Shown in pieces: positions 8,321-15,831 of a DNA stretch of 45,211 bases. Within the stretch, counting starts at the first letter, position 1, and each line of letters opens with the position of its first letter. A program made the position numbers and the translations under genes. The notes beneath the pieces are model-generated. The model was not told the origin of the DNA, did not search any database, and was given only the letters and a program-made list of their open reading frames with translations. Origin of the DNA: Thermomicrobiales bacterium (lineage in GTDB: Bacteria > Chloroflexota > Chloroflexia > Thermomicrobiales > UBA6265); the NCBI GenBank assembly GCA_020432165.1, contig JAGQGU010000060.1:1-45211 (forward strand). Reading direction: 5' to 3'.

Positions 8321-8331
8321 CATGACACTAA
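8311..8331. promoter_or_regulatory. 21-bp inverted repeat overlapping the nadA -35 box
   Basis: TTAaTGTCA-ACA-TGACAcTAA is an inverted repeat, 8 of 9 bp per arm, that covers the -35 hexamer of the nadA promoter. That is where a repressor would sit. NAD synthesis genes in other bacteria are often repressed by NiaR, NrtR or NadR. I cannot tell which, if any, binds here, and no such regulator is encoded in the window. Confidence 0.55.
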
Positions 8332-8381
8332 CTCCAATTGGTTAACGTTGCAACCGCTCCCACGGGTTCCTGAAGGATGAA

Positions 8382-9080
8382 ATGATGACCGATCGCTCCG
8401 CCGGACAGACACTGATCTTCGATGCCGATGACACACTGTGGGAATGCAACAAGTATTTTGAGGATGCAATCCACGAGTTTATCGACTTTTTGCATCACGA
8501 GCATCTGTCGCCCGAGGAAGTCCGCCTGGTGATCGATAAATTCGAGCGGGTGAACGGCTATGGAGCACAAGCCTTCGCGCAGAGCCTGGTGGAGACCTAC
8601 CGCGAGCTCGCGACCGAGAATGATCCGGGCGATGAGGAGAGGGTGCGTGCGCTGGGCCTGCGCATTCTCGATACCAACATGGAAACGATACCCGGTGTTG
8701 AAGAGACGCTGCGCGCCTTATTACCGCGGCACCAACTCCTCTTGTGCACCAAGGGTGACGAAGAGGAACAGATACTCAAGATCCGTCGTTCCCCACTCGC
8801 TGATTACTTCGAGTATCACATCGTGGTGGAGGACAAGACGGTGGAGACCTACCAGGAGATCGTGGAGAGCTTCGCACTCGATGCCAAGACCAGCTGGATG
8901 ATTGGCAACTCGCTGAAGAGCGATATCTATCCTGCATTGGAAGCTGGAATCAATGCGATCTATGTGCCCAATCCGCATACCTGGCATATGGAGCATTTGG
9001 CGTTCGATCGCGCGGATCATTGGTCAGGAGCTTGGCTGGAGATAGAACGAATCGAGGAGTTATCAGAGATGTTCGGTTAG
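8382..9080 (+). CDS. HAD-superfamily hydrolase (phosphatase)
   Basis: A 232-residue cytoplasmic HAD hydrolase with a C1-type alpha-helical cap. Motif I is FDADDTLW (nucleophile Asp14, acid/base Asp16), motif II is LLCTKGD near 115-121, and motif IV is the acidic GNSLKSDIYPALEAG near 176-190. The cap lies between motifs I and II. This class removes phosphate from small metabolites; the substrate is not predictable. ATG 8382 (or the adjacent ATG 8385) follows AAGGATG. It is divergent from nadA, sharing the 150-bp control region, and ends 7 nt from the convergent kinase gene. A role in nucleotide or NAD metabolism would fit the position but is only inference. Confidence 0.85.
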   Translation: MMTDRSAGQTLIFDADDTLWECNKYFEDAIHEFIDFLHHEHLSPEEVRLVIDKFERVNGYGAQAFAQSLVETYRELATENDPGDEERVRALGLRILDTNMETIPGVEETLRALLPRHQLLLCTKGDEEEQILKIRRSPLADYFEYHIVVEDKTVETYQEIVESFALDAKTSWMIGNSLKSDIYPALEAGINAIYVPNPHTWHMEHLAFDRADHWSGAWLEIERIEELSEMFG

Positions 9081-9087
9081 CAGGCAC

Positions 9088-10491
9088 TCATCCCGGAAGC
9101 CAGCCGGTGGCAGTGTTCCAGATTGAATCGATGTCCTCGCGGGTTTCTACATAGCCAGCAGCCCGGTTCATCAGCCAGGTACGTTTCAGGGCGTCATCAT
9201 GCACCCAGCCGCTGGTGTCCCCGCTCTCCACTGGCCACCAAAGATCGGTACCCACCAGTTTCGGAGCTCCGGTGACCTGCACCTTGTCCCCCTCCTGCAC
9301 CACAGCCTGTACCTCACTTGCCGTATTCGCTGAGGCACGCAGATTCCAATTTCCGTTGACCACGGTTGTGTCTGAACCGGGGAGAAAGCCGAGCGTAAAG
9401 TCGGCAATCGCGTTCCCGCCAATGGCCGGTATACCAAGAATCAATGCAATCATCAGAGCAAACATAGCGAGTGCCCGCTGGGTGTTGCGCCACTCCTTTC
9501 GTAACCAGGCACCCATACGCGATGGATTTCGCTGTGGCACTGTTTCCGTGACCTGGGGTCGAACGACAGGCTCATCAATCAGCGCGGTGGGTGCGCCGCC
9601 AGCCGTCACAACGGGTTTGGATCGGCGAGGCCAACTGAACTTCAGCAAGGGCGGATTCGCCTTCTCAGCAAAAGCTTCGGCGAAGGCAGTCGCACTCGGA
9701 TAACGCTCCGCCGGATTCGGCATTATCGCCTGCGCGACCACCGTATCAACCCACTCAGGAAGCCTCAGCTCCGGGGCAATACTTGTCGGCAACTCCGGCA
9801 CGCTATCTTGCCGCAACGCAATGGTGGCATCGTTGGATGGATCGTGTTCGCTAAAGACTTTTTTGCCGGTCAGAAGTTCGAAGACGACGCATCCCAAAGA
9901 ATAAACATCGGCGGCAGGCGTAACGTCGCGGCCGCTGCCGTGTTCCGGAGAAATATAAGTGGCCGTGCCGAGCAGCTTGTCACCTTCGCGCTGCGGTCGT
10001 CGATACGCTTCCTGCGCAATACCAAAATCGATGAGCTTCACCATGCCATCGTGGCCCAGGAAGATATTCTGCGGTGTGACATCCAGATGCACATAGCCGC
10101 GACGGTGCATCTCCTCAAGCCCTGCCGCGACCTGTGTGAGCCATCCGGCCACAGCATCTGGTTTTGCCGGCCCTTGACGTTTAAGGCGATCGCGCAAACT
10201 TTCGCCCTGCAATCGCTCCATAACGATCCAGGTACCGCGGCGACCATCGATCACGTCTACAAGATCCACGACATGCGGATTCTGCACGGCCCGGAGTACA
10301 TTCGCTTCATTGCGGAAGCGAGCCCGGCGATGGGCATCGCCCTGATATGCGGGGAGGAGCGTCTTCGCGGCGACCTCAACATCAGTTTGCGTATCGGTGC
10401 CCGCATAGATGACCGCCATACCACCCTCACCGAGCGATGGTTCGTGGTCGTGAATGGCATATCGATTGTCCAGCAAGGTGTCGACGGCCAC
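9088..10491 (-). CDS. Membrane Ser/Thr protein kinase with extracytoplasmic SH3-like domain
   Basis: An eukaryotic-type (Hanks) kinase of about 467 residues from GTG 10491. The kinase lobe (about 10-275) has the glycine loop SLGEGGMAVIYAG, ATP-binding Lys43 (EVAAKTL), the catalytic loop HLDVTPQN with Asp137 and Asn142, the metal-binding DFG (Asp155), and SPEHGSG. The usual Arg of HRD is Leu, so this is a non-RD kinase. A basic/proline linker leads to one TM helix (about 340-358). An extracytoplasmic SH3-like domain follows (NLRASANTASEVQAVVQEGD, about 378-435), probably a wall or ligand sensor. An in-frame GTG at 10521 would add 10 residues but has no ribosome site. It faces the oxidoreductase gene divergently and converges with the HAD gene at 7 nt. 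Confidence 0.88.
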   Translation of the reverse strand: MAVDTLLDNRYAIHDHEPSLGEGGMAVIYAGTDTQTDVEVAAKTLLPAYQGDAHRRARFRNEANVLRAVQNPHVVDLVDVIDGRRGTWIVMERLQGESLRDRLKRQGPAKPDAVAGWLTQVAAGLEEMHRRGYVHLDVTPQNIFLGHDGMVKLIDFGIAQEAYRRPQREGDKLLGTATYISPEHGSGRDVTPAADVYSLGCVVFELLTGKKVFSEHDPSNDATIALRQDSVPELPTSIAPELRLPEWVDTVVAQAIMPNPAERYPSATAFAEAFAEKANPPLLKFSWPRRSKPVVTAGGAPTALIDEPVVRPQVTETVPQRNPSRMGAWLRKEWRNTQRALAMFALMIALILGIPAIGGNAIADFTLGFLPGSDTTVVNGNWNLRASANTASEVQAVVQEGDKVQVTGAPKLVGTDLWWPVESGDTSGWVHDDALKRTWLMNRAAGYVETREDIDSIWNTATGWLPG

Positions 10492-10508
10492 AGGAATCCC
10501 CGTTAAGG

Positions 10509-10520
10509 TGTATACGTACA
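10509..10520. promoter_or_regulatory. TGTA-TACG-TACA inverted repeat in divergent promoter region
   Basis: TGTATACGTACA (extended to GTGTA-n4-TACAC) lies in the 61 bp between the divergent kinase and oxidoreductase genes. The identical 12-mer occurs at 1086-1097. It is a candidate shared operator; the binding protein is unknown. Confidence 0.4.
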
Positions 10521-10552
10521 CAGAGCAGTACTACCCCAACAGGATACGCGAT

Positions 10553-11689
10553 ATGACGACAATCGGAATTGGACTGGTCGGCTACAAGTTCATGGGCAAG
10601 GCGCATTCGAATGCCTATCGGCAGGTGAACGCCTTCTTCCCGGATACGCCCAAAGCGCACATGATCGCGATCGCGGGCAGGAATGAGGACGCTGTGGCCG
10701 AGGCGGCAGAGACCTTTGGCTGGGAAAGCTGGACAACTGACTATCACGATCTGCTCGCCAACCCGGAGATCGATGTTATCGATGTCTCCACACCGGGTCA
10801 CCTCCATCACACGGTCGTGATGGAAGCTTTCGCGGCGGGCAAGAATGTCTTCTGCGAGAAGCCTCTCGCCAATACACTCGCGGAAGCAGCCGAAATGGTG
10901 CAGGCCTGGAAAGCGGCGGGCACCGTGGGCATGATCAACTTCAACTACCGCAAGGTACCGGCCGTGATTCTGGCCAGGCAGATTATCGAAAGCGGTCGCA
11001 TCGGCGAGATTCGCAGCTTCCGCGGTAGCTATCTGCAGGATTGGCTCCGTGATCCCAATGCGACTATGGGTTGGCGGCTACAGAAGGAGTTCGCGGGTAG
11101 TGGTGCACTCGGCGACATCGGCGCGCACATTACTGATCTGGCCCACATGTTGGTGGGGCCGATTACATCGGTCACCGGCATGTTACGTACCGCGATCCCG
11201 CAACGCCCTCTCGAAAGCGATCCCACGCAGATGGGCGATGTCACGGTGGACGACTGGACCGGTTTCCTCGCGACATTCGCAAACGGAGCCACCGGGGTCT
11301 TTGAGGCGAGTCGATTGGCGACCGGTCGACGAAACCACAATGCTTTCGAGATCAATGGCAGCAAGGGAAGCATCGCGTTCAATCTGGAGCGAATGAACGA
11401 ACTGGAGGTCTACTTCGATGACGATGCACCAGACGTGCGCGGATTCCGCACGATTCTGGTGACGGAAGGGGTGCATCCCTACGTGAATCGCTGGTGGCCG
11501 AGTGGGCACATCATCGGTTGGGAGCATACTCACGTGCATCAGGTTCACGATCTACTCGTGGGAGTGGCTGAGGGAGTTTCACCGGCGCCAAGTTTCGCGG
11601 ATGGATTCCGCTGTCAGGCGGTACTGGACGCCGTCGAACGAAGCGCCGCCAGCGGACGATGGGAGACACCGGTGGCACTGCCGGAGTGA
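10553..11689 (+). CDS. Gfo/Idh/MocA family NAD(P)-dependent oxidoreductase
   Basis: A 378-residue dehydrogenase of the Gfo/Idh/MocA superfamily, which oxidises or reduces sugars, inositols or their derivatives with NAD(P). The N-terminal Rossmann fold begins GIGLVGYKFMGKAHSNAY; the family EKP motif (FCEKPLA, catalytic Lys) sits near residue 103. A conserved GDIGAHITDLAH helix near 190 carries the catalytic His in the C-terminal alpha/beta domain. Start ATG 10553 follows AGGATACG; frames opening further upstream would run into the divergent kinase gene. The stop is 2 nt from the convergent kinase-like gene. The substrate is not predictable. Confidence 0.88.
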   Translation: MTTIGIGLVGYKFMGKAHSNAYRQVNAFFPDTPKAHMIAIAGRNEDAVAEAAETFGWESWTTDYHDLLANPEIDVIDVSTPGHLHHTVVMEAFAAGKNVFCEKPLANTLAEAAEMVQAWKAAGTVGMINFNYRKVPAVILARQIIESGRIGEIRSFRGSYLQDWLRDPNATMGWRLQKEFAGSGALGDIGAHITDLAHMLVGPITSVTGMLRTAIPQRPLESDPTQMGDVTVDDWTGFLATFANGATGVFEASRLATGRRNHNAFEINGSKGSIAFNLERMNELEVYFDDDAPDVRGFRTILVTEGVHPYVNRWWPSGHIIGWEHTHVHQVHDLLVGVAEGVSPAPSFADGFRCQAVLDAVERSAASGRWETPVALPE

Positions 11690-11691
11690 TC

Positions 11692-13977
11692 CTACACATC
11701 AATCCGTTTGACACGCTTGCGGGCGCGGGCGATATCGACGCGCTCGCGCTCGGCGGGAGTTAGCAGCTTTAGCGCGCCGGTGGTATCGGGTGAGGCGGCC
11801 AGGCGAATGGCGCGGTCGTCGTCCTGGGCAATGGCCCGCCGAATCCGACGTACGGCAGCACCACGGACAATGATCGCCTGTAACCGATCGATCCCATATT
11901 CACCACGGAGCGCATGGTCGTGGGCAATCCCCATCTCCCGCAACCTCGGCACAATCGCGGCAAGGGAGCGATCATCAGGTGGATTCTTGCTGGCGGCATG
12001 AATAGCGGCCTGGATAACTTCACTACGGCGCACAATCTGTTGGACCTGCGACCAAAGCTGGGGATCGTCAATCGTTGCCCCGGTCTGGTCAACAATAGCG
12101 AGCGCCGAGATGATCCGCGGATTATTGCCCGCGCGCAGCGCCAACTCAAGCTCGCGCACTGCACGACGACGATCGATCAACTCACCAATACGCCGGCGTT
12201 CGCTCGATCCCAGGCGCTGACGTCCGCCCTCTGGTTCATTCGCGACCAGTAACTCGAGTGCCTCGGCATCATGATCGCGCAATTTTGCACGCACCTCGTC
12301 TTGCCACTGCAGGCGGTTTCGCGCGAGGTCGATCCGCATACGCATCGCCGAAGGCAGGGCTTTGATGTCCTCAAAAACCTCTTCGTCAAACCAGAGCATA
12401 ATGAGCGTGTCGTCGTCGGTCTCCAGTGCGCGCAGCAACCCTGGCCACTCCAGAGCTTGCAGGACCTTCAGCAACGATTCTCTCTTCGTATCACCGAGAA
12501 GCGCCAGCTCTCCACTGACAGCCAGATCGGCGAGATCACGACGGTTGTTTGTCTCCAGTGCACGGGCAAGACGTTTGCGGATATCGTCACGCTCCTGTGC
12601 CTGACGGATAGTTCGCCGTGTCGTTTCTTCCAGCACGAGTTGCTCACGCCCAGCCGCCTGGGCGAGACTGAGAACCAAAGCATCGTCCTGTTGCTGGGCA
12701 GCGCGATTGATCTCACGATCCAGTTCACGTGCAGCACGTGCCTCATCTTCCAGGACCTGGGCGAGCTGCCGTTGATTCCGACGAGCGATGCGCTCAATTG
12801 GTCTCCTCACGACCTCCGGGACAGGAGCCGTGGAAATCACTTCATCCTCCCAGATATTCGGAACCGACGGCACGATCGGATCCGGGGTTTCTACAGGCTC
12901 CGGCCAGGTCTCTGCGAAGTTAAAACTCGGGCGCGTGGGTTCGACTGCAGACTGACCATAGAGTTCGCGCAATCGTGCAACCGCGGCGCCAATATCTAGC
13001 TCTTCCGGAGTTTCGGAGGGAGGTTCCCAGGTTGGTGCGGATTCATCCTGTCCGCGCACTGCACGCGCAATGTGAGCCAGATCGAATGCCTGATCCAGCA
13101 TCTCCTGAGCGCGAAACGCCTCTGCCTCGCAGGCTCGTTCCAGAATCTCCAGCAGATTACGCCCCAACGGGGTGGTGTGATCGCGAACAAAGGCCACCAT
13201 CTCAGAATCTCGCGACTGCCGCAAATCCCAGACGTTGAAGAGTAAGGGAGCGTCCGGCGCAGAAAGATCGTGATCGGAATTCGGCTGTAGTTGCGGTGTC
13301 TCCCGCAAGATGACGATGCTGACAAACATCACCAAAATGGCAAAAGCATCCTGATGAGCGGGGGTGCCGCTACGACCAGGATGTCGATAGGCGTGCTCCG
13401 GAGCGTCATGGACACGCTTGCGCGCGCCGGGCCATTCGAGCGTATCGAGATCAACACAAACGATATCGCCATTCGGGCGGAGCATGAGATTCGTGGGCGT
13501 CAGGTCGCCATGGGTGATGCGGCTATCGCGCAGTGCAATCGAGAGATCCTGGAGGGCGCCAGCCAGCGCATCAAGCACGGCACTATTGCGGGCAATCGCA
13601 GCCTTGTCGATCGCCTGCATAAGGGTGGGACCATCAATCCATTCTTCCAGCACTGTCGGCATCTTGCGCCCAACAATGGTGATACCACCAGTGAGTGGCT
13701 GAATTCTGGCAGGAAAGTAACTACGGGCGGAGCGAGGCAGGCCATCTTCCATGCTGCCGTAATGACGCTGCCAGAAGATTCCGGTGCTGACTTCCCTGGC
13801 GACGCGAACAGCGATCTTGCGACCGCTGGCATCCCGCACACACGCGACATTCGCAGCCATGCCGCTAACGACCTCGACCCGACCATCCCTACTCAAAACA
13901 GGTTCGTAGCCTAATGCCTCAAGCTCCGGAACCCGATTGCCTTGCAGTGCGTTTGATAATCGAGAGCGGCTCTCCAC
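11692..13977 (-). CDS. Kinase-like protein with long helical C-terminal region
   Basis: A 761-residue soluble protein. Residues about 30-310 form an atypical kinase lobe: HGDLTPTNLML (156-166, catalytic Asp158 and Asn163), then VDLDTLEWPG (175-184) in place of DFG, then HAYRHPGR and QDAFAILVMFVSI. This pattern recalls TerY-associated/YegI-type kinases, whose DFG is replaced by a D-x-D-S/T motif (pattern memory). The usual ATP-binding Lys is not evident: the AVK position reads AVRVAR, so activity is uncertain. Residues 310-395 are a Pro/Glu-rich linker. Residues 395-760 are a charged alpha-helical region with coiled-coil stretches and apparent repeats. GTG 13977 follows AAAGGG. It is divergent from the membrane pair at 14122-16899 and probably acts with it. 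Confidence 0.65.
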   Translation of the reverse strand: MESRSRLSNALQGNRVPELEALGYEPVLSRDGRVEVVSGMAANVACVRDASGRKIAVRVAREVSTGIFWQRHYGSMEDGLPRSARSYFPARIQPLTGGITIVGRKMPTVLEEWIDGPTLMQAIDKAAIARNSAVLDALAGALQDLSIALRDSRITHGDLTPTNLMLRPNGDIVCVDLDTLEWPGARKRVHDAPEHAYRHPGRSGTPAHQDAFAILVMFVSIVILRETPQLQPNSDHDLSAPDAPLLFNVWDLRQSRDSEMVAFVRDHTTPLGRNLLEILERACEAEAFRAQEMLDQAFDLAHIARAVRGQDESAPTWEPPSETPEELDIGAAVARLRELYGQSAVEPTRPSFNFAETWPEPVETPDPIVPSVPNIWEDEVISTAPVPEVVRRPIERIARRNQRQLAQVLEDEARAARELDREINRAAQQQDDALVLSLAQAAGREQLVLEETTRRTIRQAQERDDIRKRLARALETNNRRDLADLAVSGELALLGDTKRESLLKVLQALEWPGLLRALETDDDTLIMLWFDEEVFEDIKALPSAMRMRIDLARNRLQWQDEVRAKLRDHDAEALELLVANEPEGGRQRLGSSERRRIGELIDRRRAVRELELALRAGNNPRIISALAIVDQTGATIDDPQLWSQVQQIVRRSEVIQAAIHAASKNPPDDRSLAAIVPRLREMGIAHDHALRGEYGIDRLQAIIVRGAAVRRIRRAIAQDDDRAIRLAASPDTTGALKLLTPAERERVDIARARKRVKRIDV

Positions 13978-14033
13978 GGTGCCCTTTCCCTAAGGTCTGC
14001 GTACGTATTACCTCGTCTGGCTGGACGATGATG

Positions 14034-14088
14034 GTACAGTGTATGTACAGTCCCTGCATATCTGCAACGTCCCGCCCGCAGGGGACTG
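14034..14088. promoter_or_regulatory. Nested inverted repeats in divergent kinase-like/membrane-pair region
   Basis: GTACA-GTGTA-TGTAC (14034-14048) is directly followed by a hairpin. CAGTCCCTGC (14048-14057) pairs with GCAGGGGACTG (14078-14088), with one bulge and a 20-nt loop. A further 6-bp hairpin, AAAGGT-TGCG-ACCTTT (14103-14118), ends just before ATG 14122. These elements fill the 144-bp divergent region and probably control both directions. Confidence 0.45.
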
Positions 14089-14121
14089 ATCGTCAGAACC
14101 GAAAGGTTGCGACCTTTGTCC

Positions 14122-15783
14122 ATGCGAACTTCCGCTAATCATAGAACGACCGACGAGTCGACTCGTTCCCCTCTGCCCGAATCAACCTGGTTGAATCGGC
14201 AGCCTTCCTCGGCGGTATTCAATACGCCAGCCCCGGAAGTAGCCCGTCAGATCGATGATATCGCGCAGCTTCTCCAGGATGTCGATACGCGCAGCGCCGA
14301 TCGTCTTGACGAGCTTGCCAATGCTGTCAGCAACGCAAATGGTCGTCAACGCTGGAGTGATGTTGATCTCCGCCGCGCCTTCAACACCGATCGTCTTGCC
14401 CACGCCTATGCGGTGAAGCACGAAGGTGGCTATGCACCCAAGGCAGTCGAAATCGCTGACAAGCTTCGCAACGTGTTGGTGCTGGTACCGATTCTCCTGA
14501 CATGGTGGGCGCTGGGCGCTGCCGTGAGCAACTGGGCTGCATTCGAGGAGGCGAACCCGGATAGCGGTATGTCCTTCCTGGTCGCCTGGGAGCAGGGTTT
14601 CGGCGGACTCTCGCGTTGGTGGGAGCCAAGCCTTTCACACGTCGCCTTCGTCGATGCAGTACTCATTCTGGCAATCATCATCCTGACGTTCTATGCCCAT
14701 GGGCGTGCAGAAGCCCAGGAAGACAAAATCGCAGATACCGCCAGCCTCTTCCAGGCCGAAATGGATAACGCGCTGGCCGAAGCAAGCGTGCTGTTGGCCA
14801 CGGATCGCAGTTCCCGACCGGTGCGCCTGGCCGACGCCGTGGAGCGCATGGCTGATTCCTTCGAGGAAAGTTCCGCGGCAATGCTCAATCAGTTGCAGGT
14901 GGAACACGATCGCATGGAACTCATGGCAACCCGCCGCGAACGCGAGGTCAACGACTTCGGCACCTTCGCCACCGGTATGCGTGCCGGCGCCGAAGAGATG
15001 CAGCGCGTGCTTGGCAGCCTGCGCGATGTAGCCAAGGGGCTGGAAGCCAGCATCAACGATATGACCGGCGATACCGCCAAATCCGCCGAGCAGCAACGGG
15101 CATTGCTACTGGCTGTGAATAATCTGGAGCGGCTCACCTCCTCTGCCATTCAGAACGATCAGTCGGCGACACGACAGCTTTCGGCGACCGCTGCCCGTCT
15201 GGGCGAAACGGCAGAAAAGACAATCTCGGGCGCCGAGAGCGCAAGTGCCGCTGGTCGATTGGCGATGGAAGCAGTGGCGAACATCGCCGAGATCGCCAAA
15301 GAGATCACCGCGAGTCAGAACCGTATCGATAGCGTGCTGACGGCGCAGAATACCGCCAGCGCTCGCCTCAGCGAGACACTGGGGAGTACTGAAGGACAGA
15401 GCTCGCAGACTGCACGGCAGCTTGGTGAGATCGGCAATGGCCTGGCGGCCATCCAGCGCGATTTCGCCACCGTAGGGCAGCAGAATGCACAGCAGATTAA
15501 GGCGCTTGCCAAGGTTGTGGAAGGTCAGACAACCAGCAGTCAGGATCTCACCAATTTGGCCCGGGAAATCAGTGGTGTTGCCATGAGTACAGCTCAGAGG
15601 CAACGCGAGGTAAACGACCAGCTCCAGCACCTGGTGCAGCGACTCGATAGCGTCGCCAATAGCCTAAATCACCTGATTGCCCAGCAACCCGGCAGTATCC
15701 ACGGCGAACGCGTCGACATCGTGGATGCGGATACCCCTTCCACCACACCAGCTACCGCGCGTTGGAGCCGCAGTCGCACGTGA
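14122..15783 (+). CDS. Two-TM membrane protein with long coiled-coil tail (ZorA/MotA-like architecture)
   Basis: A protein of about 553 residues with no enzymatic motif. Residues 1-112 are soluble, with a conserved-looking segment AYAVKHEGGYAPKAVEIADK just before the membrane. TM1 is about 117-138 (VLVLVPILLTWWALGAAV), a loop of some 33 residues follows, and TM2 is about 171-192. From 195 to 530 there is a continuous Ala/Gln/Glu/Ser-rich coiled coil, probably cytoplasmic by the positive-inside rule. It resembles methyl-accepting receptors in composition but has no HAMP or signalling hairpin. The layout (TM block, long cytosolic tail, MotB-like partner downstream) matches ZorA-type stator proteins, although those have more TM helices. 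ATG 14122 is chosen; an in-frame TTG at 14107 has no better ribosome site. Its partner starts 48 nt downstream. Confidence 0.6.
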   Translation: MRTSANHRTTDESTRSPLPESTWLNRQPSSAVFNTPAPEVARQIDDIAQLLQDVDTRSADRLDELANAVSNANGRQRWSDVDLRRAFNTDRLAHAYAVKHEGGYAPKAVEIADKLRNVLVLVPILLTWWALGAAVSNWAAFEEANPDSGMSFLVAWEQGFGGLSRWWEPSLSHVAFVDAVLILAIIILTFYAHGRAEAQEDKIADTASLFQAEMDNALAEASVLLATDRSSRPVRLADAVERMADSFEESSAAMLNQLQVEHDRMELMATRREREVNDFGTFATGMRAGAEEMQRVLGSLRDVAKGLEASINDMTGDTAKSAEQQRALLLAVNNLERLTSSAIQNDQSATRQLSATAARLGETAEKTISGAESASAAGRLAMEAVANIAEIAKEITASQNRIDSVLTAQNTASARLSETLGSTEGQSSQTARQLGEIGNGLAAIQRDFATVGQQNAQQIKALAKVVEGQTTSSQDLTNLAREISGVAMSTAQRQREVNDQLQHLVQRLDSVANSLNHLIAQQPGSIHGERVDIVDADTPSTTPATARWSRSRT

Positions 15784-15831
15784 TCGTCATGGCACTCCAC
15801 AATCCTTGCCTGATCCACTTTGGAGAGCACC

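Noticed and set aside
6915-8345. 476-codon open frame opposite nadA
   Set aside because: It is a shadow of NadA, which has every expected Cys and a strong ribosome site.
14107-15783. Methyl-accepting chemotaxis receptor
   Set aside because: The Ala/Gln/Glu coiled coil is similar in composition, but there is no HAMP domain, no conserved signalling hairpin tip and no che gene nearby.
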